Origin: Anagrus nilaparvatae
Lineage: Eukaryota; Arthropoda; Insecta; Hymenoptera; Mymaridae
Direction of reading: 5' to 3'
NCBI GenBank assembly: GCA_022575985.1
Contig: JAKSXM010000247.1
Location: 2,751,501 to 2,815,500, forward strand
DNA: 64,000 nt
Shown here: positions 35,701 to 41,032 of the stretch, in pieces
How the letters are laid out: every line of letters begins with the position of its first letter
Numbering within the stretch: the first letter of the stretch is position 1
Program-made: the position numbers and the translations under genes
The notes under the pieces: generated by a model
What the model saw: only the letters and a program-made list of their open reading frames with translations
Told to the model about the DNA's origin: nothing
Databases searched by the model: none

Positions 35701-38700
35701 GTGTTATTTAACAAAAATAGAAACTTTTCCAAGAAAAAAATACAATAGTTGCCGATCAAATTATAAACACATAATTTTAATCGCGGGCCCCTTTCAATAA
35801 AATGTTTTATATTTTAAAAATTTTGTTTATACCACACTCATTATATAAGAAAATGCATTATTATTAATAATAACTTCTAAATATTCACATATCTACAAAA
35901 TAAATAATAAAATATAATCAATTAGTTATGCCCCCTCTGATGTCACCCTAAAATATACGGACCTAATACCGTGCGCCACCTTAAGTATAATTATACTTCA
36001 AAACGTATACTTCAAATATGTATGGAAATATTGCTTATTGGAGAAACGAGATAATTTAGATACATATTACTTTGCAGTTGCGGTAAGCAATAGTTATTCC
36101 AGTATATCTTCTTTGGTTATTCACAGATTTTGTATAGATCGAGACACTAATCCATACGCGTGAAAGTGCTTTAATAATGTATTTAATGTATACTTTCCAG
36201 GGCTAAAGTGGATAAACATAAATTCTTCTCTGAATAACAAAAAATTCTTTAAGGTTCGGTGTGTACAACAAAATCTGGAATAGTACATTCTTAATCGGCT
36301 CGCAGAAATCTTAATATTGCCAAATGCGAAGGTTTAAAGGCGAGTAGCGCTGAGTTTCTGTACTCGCATTTGGTATTAATAAATATTTCTAGATGAGGTT
36401 ATAATAGTATTTTAAGTATCAAGGGCGTAAAAGTTTCGGCACTAGCGTGAGCACTAGCACGAGTGCTCGGCGAAGCCGGGCACGAGTGATTTGTGTTCAC
36501 GCTCATGTCTAAAGTATTTCGCCTATGGTGCTTACACTATTTTTTGCCCCCCTAGGCGTAGAGCGAGTTCAGAAAATTCTTTACGAACGAGTTTTACGCC
36601 CGGGAGGGCAAAAATGTTTTTTTCTTTACAAAGGGCAATATTGACGAACTCTCAAAATTGGAAAATAGCCATTATTGGCCACTAGTAAAAAAAAATACAT
36701 ACAATTGGGTCAAAACTCCACCTGTAATGTCCAGATTACCTAGGTTAATATACAGATCAAAAACCAAATTTAAAAAAATTCTTTTAGCAAATGTGATTAT
36801 TAATGATTTAATTAATGAAATAGATTTTTGAAAGGCTGTTATATCACATACAGTACATTAAACGTTTCTTTGACTGCTTTAAAACGTTTTAGAAATGAAG
36901 TATTGAATCTAAAATGTTTGAAAAACTAGTTTTTGTTTACATCAAATTTTGAAAAAATTTTTGTTGTTGCATTTTTTTCTTTTTAATTATGCAATTTTAA
37001 ACAAAAAGCAATTTTCCTCATGAAACTTAGAAAAAATGTTGAAAAAGTAAAATGTTTCCGAAACGTATTTTAAAGCAGACAGAGAAACATTTCTGAAATG
37101 TTTCGAAAAATTTTCAGAAATGTTATAGAAACGTTTCAGAAACGTTTCGTACTGTCTATAATATAATATGGCGCAGCATCATAGAATACTAACATTAGTT
37201 TTTTGAATACAACTTTTTTTAGGATTAAGCATTTTAGGAAATAAATGAAAAATACCAAATTGAAATATATTTCGAAAACGCATCTTTTAAGATCTTACAG
37301 AACTCAAAATTTCGAACCATTAAATTTTTATATCAATTTTAATAATCTTTTATTGATACAAAATTAAAGGTTAAAAATTTTAAGTTGTAAAGGGCCTCAA
37401 AACATACGTTTTCAAAAGATATTTTTGGTATTTTTGATTTATTCCCTAAAATGCTTTATCCTAACAAAGTTATATGCAAAAAAAAATTATGTTAGTATTC
37501 TATGATCCTGAAATGGCTATTATACTACGACATATAAAGAAATAAATTTTTTTTAAAGTAATATTATAAATTTAAATATTAGAGCCTTATTTACTACTGT
37601 TTTGATACTATTTAGCATTTAATTTTGCTGAAACAAAGGATTTAGTTGATATTAAAAATAATACCTTAGTTACAAGTTGATAATTTATCATTTCATTTTG
37701 TTGTAATTCGTTAAGCTTATAATCATCAATGTCAACGCTTAAAATAGATTCTGAAAGAGGAGATCGAGGTAAATACTGCAATCCTTGAATTAAGCGTAAA
37801 AACGGTCTTAAATATAAAATACTCCTTAATCTAAATATTTGATCTCTTACTAATGTGCTCTCATCAATAACTCTTGTTTCAATTCCATAAGTGATGAGAA
37901 CATCTGGATTTGTAACATGTTCACCTGAAATAAAAAAAGATTATGTTAAGTATTTATTTACCATTATTCAAAACCCAGGATTTAAGTATATTTTAAAATA
38001 TCTGTTAGCATACATAATTTGTTTGTAACATTAATTTTTAAAAAATTTGTAGGACTATGCTGTTGAGCTGATATTACATATGCAAATGATTTTCTAGATT
38101 TAACAATTCCATCTTGCTTAATATTATATTCCAGTATAATTAAATCTCCAAAATTTGGTTGTACTTCTTTACGAATTTTGCTTTTAGTTGTTAAAACGTT
38201 AATATTCATCATTGTATACTTAGAACTACCTTTATTTACGTGTTTGATAGACCCATTTATTAATTGACATGGCATTTTTTCTGACTTTAAATAAGTCCTG
38301 CCACTACATTCAAATTCCTTCATCATTGATTGCCAAGTTTCTAACAACAATAAGACTTCCATACTTTTATAATAGTCATTATAAGATTCAAATAGTGTTG
38401 GCAATTTCTTTAAATCATTTTCTTTAACAATAGGGGGAGTTTTTTTAAATTGCTGTTGTTGCTCTAACCAAATAGGTTCCCAAGGAAATATTTTTGAAAG
38501 AAAGTCTTCCAGTTTAGGCTCAGCACCTTTCATTTTAAGCAACGAATAACTGTTAATGCTTTTTGTTGATATACCTGCACTTATTTTTCTTAGCTTATTT
38601 CCAGATTCAACAGCATATTCTTTAACTGAAGCAATATTCTCATTAAAACAAACTTTTTTGTTACTCCCATTGCTATTGTTTGTTTTAATTAAAGATGATT

Positions 38701-41032
38701 TAGGATGAGCAACTAACACATTGTTTGAAGAATCAGAAATAATTTCTGAATCCATAGGCTCATCTAATTGATCACAATTATCATGGCTTGGTGGTGATTC
38801 ATACAATCTTGGCGATAATGGTCTTCTTCTAATCATATCTGAATGATTGTTAAAATAATTTGATGTGGATGGAATTTCATTTAATTGTTTTTCATGAGGG
38901 GCTCTAATTTTTTGACTGATTTTTGATTCTGCGTATGGAGATGTTCGGTGAAGCCTTGGTATTATGTAAGAAGGTAAATTTATTGGCAGTGTATGAGACA
39001 GCGAGGTACTTGCTGAATTTGATTCTGAGGACACCTGACTTTTTTTAGTTTCTGAATTCAAATCTTTTCTTGATTTAGTGTTTTGTGGCACTGCTTGCAT
39101 GGCATCACATAAGATATCATTTCTAGTTTTTTTTGATACTTTGACTTTGACATCAGTCATACGATGTTTTGTTTTTGAAATATCTTTACTTTTTGATGAT
39201 ATACTTGTCTTACTAGAATCAGTAGCTTTCTTATTCTGCTCTTTATCATTTTTATTTTTAGAATCATTTCTTTGGTTTTGTATAAAATTTTCTTTTAATA
39301 AATTTGTATCTGTTGAATGAGAAGTTTTTTTCTTTTTATGTTTGGAATGACTTTCATCCTCATGAGAAGATTTTCGCTTTTTGGATTTTTCTTTTTCATT
39401 ATCACTATTTTTTTCTGATTCATTCTTTTTTTTTACACTTTTTTCTTTATCATTTTTACTGGATTTTTTGTCTTTATTTGAAATGTGTTTTGAGGAAGAT
39501 TTCTTTTCTTTTTCATTTTTTTCATCAACATCAACCGGTACTTTATTTTTTACTTTTATATGATGAGGTTCTATTATTTCTATTTTTTTTATTCTTGGTT
39601 TTGAACTTTCGGCTATATTTTTGTTTGTTTTATCTGTTCGCTCAATAACTACGGTAGGTACAACATCATTTCTAATTCCATTTTTTTCAAGAATTTTATT
39701 TAGATCAAAATAATTTTTTTCTACAGTAGATGTGCTATCTGATATATCTGATACTGGGTTTACAGTATTTTTTGTACCAATATCATGCAAGTGAAACATT
39801 TCTTCTTGTGGTTCATTGTTATTAATAATTCCAATCAAATCATTACATTCTTCCTCATTTTCATTATCACTATCTAAAATTGTTATGACTTCATCTTCGT
39901 CACCATATAATAATGAACGTAAATGATAATCTTCTTCCATATCATTTTCTTGCTTAACGTGAGTTTTGTCAAAAAGTTGGGAAGCTGGAAAATTATTTTC
40001 ATCATCAATTTCGCTAATATCATTTTGCGAGTAGCCCCACTGTAGTTCTTCTTTAATGGACATAATTATATTAGGTTCTTCTTTTACAGTTATTCCGTTT
40101 GGAACAGAATCATCCATTGAAATATCAATTATTTGGCAATCATCATTTTTGTTTTGACTTGCTTTAGGTATTGGACTAGAAGAATTTGTAGAACTAACAG
40201 TATTATTTTGTTGTTCATTATCAATCGTTTCTAAGGTTTCTTCTTTATTTTTGGTTTGGATTGAATTTTTATTCAAAACAATATTTTGCCTTTTATTGTT
40301 GATTGGAATATGATTATCATAATCATCATCATCATCATCTAAAGTAATAATTATATCCTGCTTCTTTTGCTTCATTGTATTTACGCAAGCAATATCTTTG
40401 TCTGATGAAGTATCGACTTCCACGTTTGACTTAGATTTCTGTGTGAATATTATTTTTTTAGTTTTCAACTCTAACATTTTAAAAAATAAATAAGTTTTAA
40501 AATACAAACTTTAAGTCTATAAATAAAAATTCCCTCATCTGAGGGGTTTGCATCGGAACCACAGCCAACCCCTATAATATCATTTTCTTTTAACAGATGG
40601 GGTACTTTCTGTCTTATCTTTTCTTGATTTATGCAGACACCATTTGAACTCTTAAATTTTAAAATAAATGTAATTACTAAAATGAAAGAAAAAATTTAAT
40701 TTCTTTTTTAATAACTTCTTTCCTCACCCCTAAATCTATGATATATAAACCATCAGGAAGTCTAGTAAAAGAGCAATGATGACGAGAAACAAGAAGTGAT
40801 AAACATATTAAATCGCTTTCTTTTGATCTGCCACAAGAAAACTGTAAATAAATTGTTTATTTGGCCAAATAAATTAAAAAATACTTTTAAAATGCTTAGA
40901 AGCATGTTTGAATTCTATAAAAATAATTTTTAAATAAATAGAAATAAAATAATATTTACTTACAATAGGTTTACTTATTACAGTAGGGATATCTTCTTTA
41001 CCTAATCTCTCAAGAATGTATGTCTCTTCCAT
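2606..41032 (-). CDS. SETX: Senataxin/Sen1-like SF1B helicase with N-terminal FHA domain (14 exons, 3' end missing)
   Basis: Sen1/senataxin helicases unwind RNA:DNA hybrids and act in transcription termination and R-loop removal in the nucleus (family knowledge). The model of 14 exons gives 1527 codons plus 2 nt, every junction keeping frame with GT/AG sites. Visible order: FHA domain about residues 24-105 (G27-R28, S42/H45, N64-G65); acidic, then Lys/Ser-rich linker about 109-930; Sen1-type region; Walker A GPPGTGKS 1043-1050; [10 protein letters not shown] motif Ia; DEATQ 1247-1251; [10 protein letters not shown] 1272-1281; QYRM 1322-1325; [15 protein letters not shown] 1443-1448; [10 protein letters not shown] 1470-1479. 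The last recognised exon ends in phase 2 at a donor, so at least one more 3' exon exists. The name rests on motif order and flanking residues; the FHA fusion is inferred from exon continuity and needs a transcript. Exons are listed separately. Confidence 0.85.
2713..4910 (-). other. Helicase intron 13
   Basis: AT-rich intron of 2.2 kb. Apart from the MITE at 3814-4242 I see only poly(A)/poly(T) runs and no gene. Confidence 0.7.
3814..4242. mobile_element. TA-flanked MITE, CACTG family, copy 2 (complete)
   Basis: Complete inverted ends: TA|CACTGTAAAAAGTAACTT at the left and the reverse complement AAGTTACTTTTTACAGTG|TA at the right. TA on both sides is the target duplication typical of Tc1/mariner-type elements. 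The interior is non-coding, with nested inverted half-sites around GAGAATTGTCGAA. Confidence 0.85.
4911..5121 (-). CDS. SETX: Helicase gene exon 13 (motifs V and VI)
   Basis: 211 nt (TTTTTTAG acceptor, GTAATG donor). [20 protein letters not shown] is motif V and [17 protein letters not shown] is motif VI with its arginine finger region. It lies 11.1 kb downstream of exon 12, across the most transposon-rich intron of the gene. Confidence 0.93.
5439..5577. repeat. 139-bp GC-rich near-perfect palindrome
   Basis: The left arm starts AGGGACATTCTACAATCAAC and the right arm ends in its exact reverse complement. The arms run about 62 bases with one mismatch (GCGCAGTAAG against GCGCGGTAAG) before a small centre around AAGGCC. 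Its GC content is far above the surrounding DNA. It lacks a matching copy on the right side of the enclosing element, so it may be a separate insertion. Confidence 0.9.
6630..7011. repeat. Inner inverted repeat of the foldback element
   Basis: GTCAGAATCTCTTTATTTCT at 6630 is reverse-complemented at 6992-7011. The arms are about 150 bp with few differences, around a loop of about 80 bp. A diverged third copy of the arm motif (AATTTGGCAC / AAATGTCAAA) is visible near 6040-6075. Confidence 0.8.
8349..8568 (+). repeat. Left arm of a 7.8-kb-spaced inverted repeat
   Basis: The segment with CTTTTTTTAGATAAATAATA, AACAATTAATTATTTATG and TTTTTCGTGGATACTA is reverse-complemented at 15912-16142 with roughly 85% identity by eye. 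It could be the terminal repeats of one large old element, or two insertions of one small element in opposite directions. Confidence 0.7.
10658..11060 (+). repeat. Dispersed repeat, longer copy of 1-120
   Basis: It starts GGCGACATAGGTAAAAATAA like the window start and ends GGATAAACCTCCTTAATTGA like 105-120. The middle ~290 bp, including GATAATGAAGACTGAAAGTC, is absent from the first copy. Confidence 0.6.
11158..11628 (+). CDS. LINE ORF1 C-terminal part (low-complexity, truncated)
   Basis: About 140 residues rich in Pro, Ser, Thr, Asn and Gln ([27 protein letters not shown]). The apparent start is not an ATG, and an in-frame stop at 11107 lies upstream. It ends at a TAG that is in the same frame as ORF2. 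The lack of a recognisable nucleic-acid-binding domain suggests only the ORF1 tail or an inter-ORF linker remains. Confidence 0.5.
   Translation: MASISDFVFTFFLHSIGSKLPENQPRLNNNNFINNNRNFVNSSLPPRPKNKNSSIRPANPQSHHFQFKPSSFPSSQFQFPPPPVTSNFPPPPTSLQPSLSQPSTSVMHPPPLSTPITTSQITHPPSTSPTTNFTQSQLSQFDTSTLTQNHNSQNSQ
11629..14526 (+). pseudogene. LINE ORF2: AP endonuclease + reverse transcriptase, one in-frame TAG
   Basis: The endonuclease begins near 11736 ([10 protein letters not shown]), with [40 protein letters not shown] and SAIDLSI. The reverse transcriptase has KSVGPDGIS (about 13018), [29 protein letters not shown] (13410), [20 protein letters not shown] (13576-13635) and FADD at 13672-13683. The C-terminal domain carries [13 protein letters not shown] and [14 protein letters not shown] at 13927-13929 interrupts the frame right after the reverse transcriptase; the frame then continues to 14526. 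The endonuclease site usually written SDH reads NSH here. All other catalytic signatures appear intact. Confidence 0.92.
15912..16142 (-). repeat. Right arm of the 7.8-kb-spaced inverted repeat
   Basis: Reverse-complement partner of 8349-8568 (TAGTATCCACGAAAAATTCA ... AACAATTAATTGTTAAAAAA). It lies just downstream of exon 12, about 75 bp from the donor site. Confidence 0.7.
16216..16628 (-). CDS. SETX: Helicase gene exon 12 (RecA2, motif IV)
   Basis: 413 nt (TTTACAG acceptor, GTTAGT donor). [20 protein letters not shown] is motif IV with the preceding strand, and [15 protein letters not shown] is the next core strand of the second RecA fold. It ends GAT TG|; exon 13 supplies the third base. 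Confidence 0.92.
17097..18496. mobile_element. 1.4-kb TIR element built of inverted 128-bp tandem monomers
   Basis: The ends are inverted: TA|TAACTCCCTGAAATTTC at the left and GAAATTTCAGGGAGTTA|TA at the right, extending about 120 bp (CCTCCAGGATATCAG on the right, CTGATATCCTGGAGG on the left). Between them lie about ten monomers marked by GGTCCGC. Three are in one orientation (GGACC at 17231, 17359, CGACC at 17488) and seven in the other (17585, 17713, 17841, 17969, 18097, 18225, 18353), each step 128 bp. Short ORFs here are frames of the monomer and not genes. Confidence 0.9.
18958..19524. mobile_element. TA-flanked MITE, CACTG family, copy 3 (with internal insertion)
   Basis: Ends TA|CACTGTAAAAAGTAACTT and GTTACTTTTTACAGTG|TA as in copy 2. 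About 190 bp at roughly 19039-19225 has no counterpart in copies 1 and 2 and looks like an insertion. The remainder matches copy 2 closely, including GAGAATTCTCGAT. Confidence 0.85.
19577..19724 (-). CDS. SETX: Helicase gene exon 11 (Walker B DEATQ, motif III)
   Basis: 148 nt (AATAG acceptor, GTGAGT donor). It encodes [19 protein letters not shown], the Walker B/DEAxQ box of SF1B helicases, and [15 protein letters not shown], motif III. Short intron (68 nt) to exon 10. Asp1247 and Glu1248 are the expected Mg2+/water-activating residues. Confidence 0.93.
19793..19917 (-). CDS. SETX: Helicase gene exon 10
   Basis: 125 nt (AATAG acceptor, GTAAAT donor). [20 protein letters not shown] finishes the stalk and [14 protein letters not shown] is the strand with the 'TLS' motif preceding motif II. 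It is only 78 nt from exon 9. It ends in phase 2, completed by exon 11. Confidence 0.88.
19996..20124 (-). CDS. SETX: Helicase gene exon 9 (stalk coiled coil)
   Basis: 43 codons in phase 0 at both ends (TTGCAG acceptor, GTAAGT donor). It encodes [16 protein letters not shown] and [19 protein letters not shown], amphipathic helices typical of the antiparallel stalk inserted between motifs Ia and II in Sen1-like helicases. A 9.2-kb repeat-filled intron precedes it. Confidence 0.85.
20340..21315. repeat. Array of CCGTATATACGG-like palindromes
   Basis: Over about 970 bp the half-site CCGTATA and its complement TATACGG recur more than 20 times in each orientation at irregular 20-50-bp spacing, many joined as full 12-bp palindromes (CCGTATATACGG, CCCGTATATACGGGT). 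Some elements share longer context (TTTAGGCATTCATACAAACAGCTAAAAAA reversed near 20790-20810). No coding; small ORFs here are repeat frames. Unlike ordinary satellites there is no fixed period. Confidence 0.85.
22974..23532. mobile_element. Foldback/TIR element around GAATAGAATCT ends
   Basis: Left CCCGAATAGAATCTAAGTTT and right GCAGATTCTATTCGGGACC are inverted. The inner portions also pair loosely (GGCCCAGATCCGGCTTCC against GGAAGTATGG..CCGGGCC). The interior is AT-rich and non-coding. Target duplication is unclear. Confidence 0.6.
23709..24068 (+). pseudogene. Unrecognised ORF relic with one internal stop
   Basis: A plus-strand frame of about 119 codons is open from just after a TAA at 23706 to TAA at 24066, except for one TAA at 23910-23912. 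Its composition looks protein-like: [36 protein letters not shown], then after the stop [17 protein letters not shown]. No start codon is obvious at the beginning. I do not recognise the family. It lies opposite to the helicase gene within intron 8 and may be a fragment of a transposon gene or a captured exon. Confidence 0.4.
24092..24158 (+). repeat. 67-bp direct repeat, left copy
   Basis: AAATTATATATTATTTAGAA ... ATGTATGATAAATT is identical, by eye, to 24573-24639. The two copies bracket 414 bp that contain the tRNA-like sequence. Confidence 0.85.
24429..24499 (-). tRNA. tRNA-like sequence, anticodon GGC (Ala-like), probably tRNA-derived
   Basis: On the minus strand the cloverleaf can be drawn. 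Acceptor GTGCCG/TGGCAC has six pairs (one G-U). The D arm is GCTT-AGTTGGTTA-AAGC. The anticodon arm is TCTAC-CCGGCAA-GTAGA with five perfect pairs. The T arm is ACGAG-TTCGACT-CTAGT with one mismatch. The anticodon would be GGC, but position 33 is C rather than the near-universal U, and G34 alanine tRNAs are not used by eukaryotes. It is therefore more likely a tRNA-derived repeat head or pseudogene than a working tRNA. It sits inside a 14-bp inverted repeat (AATAAATGTCTCAT at 24413-24426; ATGAGACATTTATT at 24521-24534). Confidence 0.5.
24573..24639 (+). repeat. 67-bp direct repeat, right copy
   Basis: Second copy of 24092-24158, offset 481 bp. Confidence 0.85.
25178..25505. mobile_element. 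328-bp hairpin MITE with 8-bp target duplication (hAT-like)
   Basis: The element is almost one long hairpin: GGGTCTACTCGGAACCTACA at the left and its near-perfect complement ending GGTTCCGAGTAGATCC at the right, arms of about 150 bp around a short AT loop. TCTTTAAT flanks both sides (25170-25177 and 25506-25513), an intact 8-bp target duplication as made by hAT-type transposases. The arms differ at only a few positions, so the insertion looks recent. Confidence 0.92.
26105..26225. repeat. Dispersed 'GCCCTCCAGGGCATAAAACTT' repeat fragment
   Basis: TTTTTGCCCTCCAGGGCATA and TTGTACACCTAGGTAGAAAA recur at 27930-28000, 31255-31335 and, inverted, at 36530-36620. Non-coding. Confidence 0.55.
26723..27436. 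mobile_element. pogo/Tigger-like TIR element, non-autonomous (714 bp)
   Basis: TA|CAGCAGGATTCCAATTATCC at the left is inverted at the right (GGATAATTGGAATTCTGCTG|TA). ATTATCCGGCA subterminal motifs are repeated on both sides (26766-26776; 27367-27377, 27384-27393). TA target sites and TTATCCGG-type ends are typical of pogo/Tigger-like mariners. The interior is AT-rich without a transposase frame, so this is a deletion derivative. Confidence 0.82.
27930..28210 (+). repeat. Dispersed repeat, inverted partner at 36415-36620
   Basis: CACTCGTGCTAGTGCTCACG (28179-28202 region) and AAACTCGCGCGTAAAGAATTTTC are found reverse-complemented at 36415-36600 (GCGTGAGCACTAGCACGAGTG). Same family as 26105. 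Confidence 0.65.
28311..28574. mobile_element. GC-rich TA-flanked MITE (264 bp)
   Basis: TA|CACTGAAAAAAAATTACCG and CAGTAATTTTTTTTCAGTG|TA are inverted ends of about 33 bp (continuing GCTACGCGCCTAGA against TCTAGGCGCGTGGC). A second inverted pair inside reads CGAGGGCCTCGAACGAAC against GTTTGTTCGAGGCCCGG. It is unusually GC-rich for this region. No coding capacity. Confidence 0.85.
29295..29443 (-). CDS. SETX: Helicase gene exon 8
   Basis: 149 nt between a TATAG acceptor and donor GTAAAT. It encodes [20 protein letters not shown] and the start of a charged helical stretch ([15 protein letters not shown]), in the place where Sen1-family proteins carry the 'VRIG' strand and the helical stalk of subdomain 1B. 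Confidence 0.85.
29500..29664 (-). CDS. SETX: Helicase gene exon 7 (Walker A completion and motif Ia)
   Basis: 165 nt, starting right after an AACAG acceptor with [12 protein letters not shown], the catalytic Walker A lysine, then [19 protein letters not shown], the Sen1/Upf1 motif Ia. It ends AAAG|GTTTTT; the split codon GAG joins exon 8. Confidence 0.9.
30150..30410 (+). repeat. Degenerate short tandem repeat (about 15-30 bp)
   Basis: Repeated variants of GGCTAAACAAACTGGCTTAA and ACAAAATGGATAAACAAACT. The units are too diverged for a firm period. Confidence 0.55.
30430..31020 (+). repeat. Tandem repeat of about 125 bp, roughly five diverged units
   Basis: Units share CTTAGATGTTTTCAAGTTG, TTTTTGAGGTAATGAATCAC, CCAAATTTTGGGTCGCAA and GGTGTCCAAGTCACTCGG. 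Clear repeats begin near 30480, 30595, 30730, 30855 and 30975. Confidence 0.75.
32205..32370 (+). repeat. Dispersed 'TATATTACGGTCCTAGGCCAG' family, copy 1
   Basis: TATTACGGTCCTAGGCCAGA, then an internal palindrome AAGAATGGCCCA..TGGGTCATTCTT and GAAATACGTACTTTCGGGCC. Other copies are at 34665-34850 (inverted), 43376-43560, 46035-46071 plus 47649-47800 (split), and 51632-51810. Confidence 0.75.
32715..32811 (-). CDS. SETX: Helicase gene exon 6 (Q motif and start of Walker A)
   Basis: 32 codons plus 1 nt. [12 protein letters not shown] matches the Sen1/Upf1 Q-motif position and KICLLMGPP opens Walker A. The intron splits the glycine codon of GPPG, so the ATP-binding loop is assembled across a 3.05-kb intron. 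Confidence 0.9.
33683..33795. mobile_element. Small hairpin MITE
   Basis: ATTCTTAGACATGGTAAAGA with TACTCATCCTCC is inverted as GGAGAATGAGTAATATTTTTTAACATGTCTAAGAAT. The arms are about 50 bp around a loop of about 15 bp. Flanking duplication not resolved. Confidence 0.65.
34665..34850 (-). repeat. Dispersed 'TATATTACGGTCC' family, inverted copy
   Basis: Minus-strand reading matches the 51632 copy through ACAAGAAAAATAAAGAATGG, GACGAAGTCGAGGATGGTAA and GCAATTTGGGGCATT. Diverged. Confidence 0.6.
35028..35374. mobile_element. Hairpin MITE (TA-flanked), interrupted by a second MITE
   Basis: The ends TA|TTGGGAAGTAAC and GTTACTTCCCAA|TA are inverted. After removing the insert at 35040-35223 plus one copy of the duplication, about 155 bp remains, nearly all a perfect hairpin: GCGACATCTAGAAAGTCAAT ... 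ACCCTCTAACTTTAGTTCAA with arms over 50 bp and a 9-bp loop. Confidence 0.88.
35040..35223. mobile_element. 184-bp MITE inserted into another MITE, 8-bp target duplication (hAT-like)
   Basis: Inverted ends TAGAGACCCTAGATAAACCA and its partner TGGTAATCTAGGATCTCTA, continuing as GAGACGGACAGAT against ATCTGCCCGTCTC. GAAGTAAC is duplicated on both sides (35032-35039 and 35224-35231), exactly at the point where the outer element is split. Confidence 0.92.
36415..36620 (-). repeat. Dispersed repeat, inverted partner of 27930-28210
   Basis: GCACTAGCGTGAGCACTAGC and TTTACGAACGAGTTTTACGCCC match 28210-28010 in reverse. The GC-rich CGAGTGCTCGGCGAAGCCGG hairpin lies inside. The ORF here is a repeat frame. 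Confidence 0.6.
36851..37154. mobile_element. Foldback element with CAGTAC..GTACTG ends
   Basis: CAGTACATTAAACGTTTC at the left and GAAACGTTTCGTACTG at the right. The inner arms TGACTGCTTTAAAACGTTTT and AAACGTATTTTAAAGCAGAC also pair. The left flank is TA; the right flank is TC then TA, so the target site is uncertain. Confidence 0.65.
37177..37505. mobile_element. Foldback element with ATCATAGAATACTAACAT ends
   Basis: ATCATAGAATACTAACATTA (37179) is reverse-complemented at 37484-37505 (ATGTTAGTATTCTATGAT). The pairing continues inward: GGATTAAGCATTTTAGGAAATAAAT against ATTTATTCCCTAAAATGCTTTATCC and CGAAAACG against CGTTTTCA. It is non-coding and lies about 160 bp from exon 5. Confidence 0.75.
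37665..37924 (-). CDS. SETX: Helicase gene exon 5 (pre-helicase region)
   Basis: 260 nt between a TTTCAG acceptor and donor GTATTA, phase 1 to phase 0; the split codon TGT (Cys927) joins it to exon 4. It encodes a helical segment with [14 protein letters not shown] and [11 protein letters not shown], resembling the region just before motif I in Sen1/senataxin proteins. Confidence 0.8.
38014..40468 (-). CDS. SETX: Helicase gene exon 4 (large linker exon)
   Basis: About 818 codons open in one frame, ending at donor GTATGC (phase 1). The first third is acidic and holds three hydrophobic-acidic runs, [10 protein letters not shown] (from residue 146), QIIDISMDD (about 220) and VITILDSD (302), plus TVKEEP, SIKEEL and HVKQEN, which fit the SUMO-acceptor pattern psi-K-x-E. 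The middle is Lys/Ser/Glu-rich with likely nuclear localisation runs (KSKKRK, KHKKKK). The last part (from about residue 750) is less biased and leads into the conserved pre-helicase region. An ATG lies 2 codons upstream, so a start inside this exon is an alternative to the FHA fusion. Confidence 0.85.
40510..40650 (-). CDS. SETX: Helicase gene exon 3 (second half of FHA domain)
   Basis: 47 codons. It begins SSNGVCIN, completing the classic FHA 'DLGSSNG' turn across the intron, and continues with [12 protein letters not shown] and a final strand EGIFIYRLK. The end is placed at donor GTTTGT because the frame closes soon after. This donor and the very short intron that follows are the weakest junction in the model. 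Confidence 0.65.
40728..40841 (-). CDS. SETX: Helicase gene exon 2 (first half of FHA domain)
   Basis: 38 codons between a TTTACAG acceptor and a GTGAGG donor, phase 0 at both ends. It contains the FHA hallmarks FSCGRS (G27-R28) and LVSRHHCSF (S42 and H45 of the S-x-x-H motif) and ends in YIIDLG. In known FHA domains the Arg and Ser contact phosphothreonine on the partner. Confidence 0.75.
40964..41032 (-). CDS. SETX: Helicase gene exon 1 (start codon, pre-FHA)
   Basis: The ATG at 41032-41030 opens 23 codons ([19 protein letters not shown]...) ending at donor GTAAGT in phase 0. The next exon continues directly into the first FHA strand. No other ATG in a better position was seen, but an upstream untranslated exon cannot be excluded. 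Confidence 0.7.

Larger units (their letters stand above)
32812..37664 (-). other. Helicase intron 5 (4.85 kb)
   Basis: It carries a hairpin MITE near 33.7 kb, a nested MITE pair at 35028-35374, dispersed repeats at 34665-34850 and 36415-36620, and two foldbacks at 36851-37154 and 37177-37505. No gene supported. Confidence 0.7.

Noticed and set aside
39078..39648. Open frames on the plus strand across helicase exon 4
   Set aside because: They are the antisense shadow of the Lys/Ser-rich linker (rich in Phe and Leu) with no feature of their own.
40728..40841. Alternative that FHA exons belong to an independent upstream gene
   Set aside because: Not fully excluded, but phase-compatible junctions and spacing of only a few tens to about 120 bp to the helicase exon make one gene more likely; kept as a caveat.
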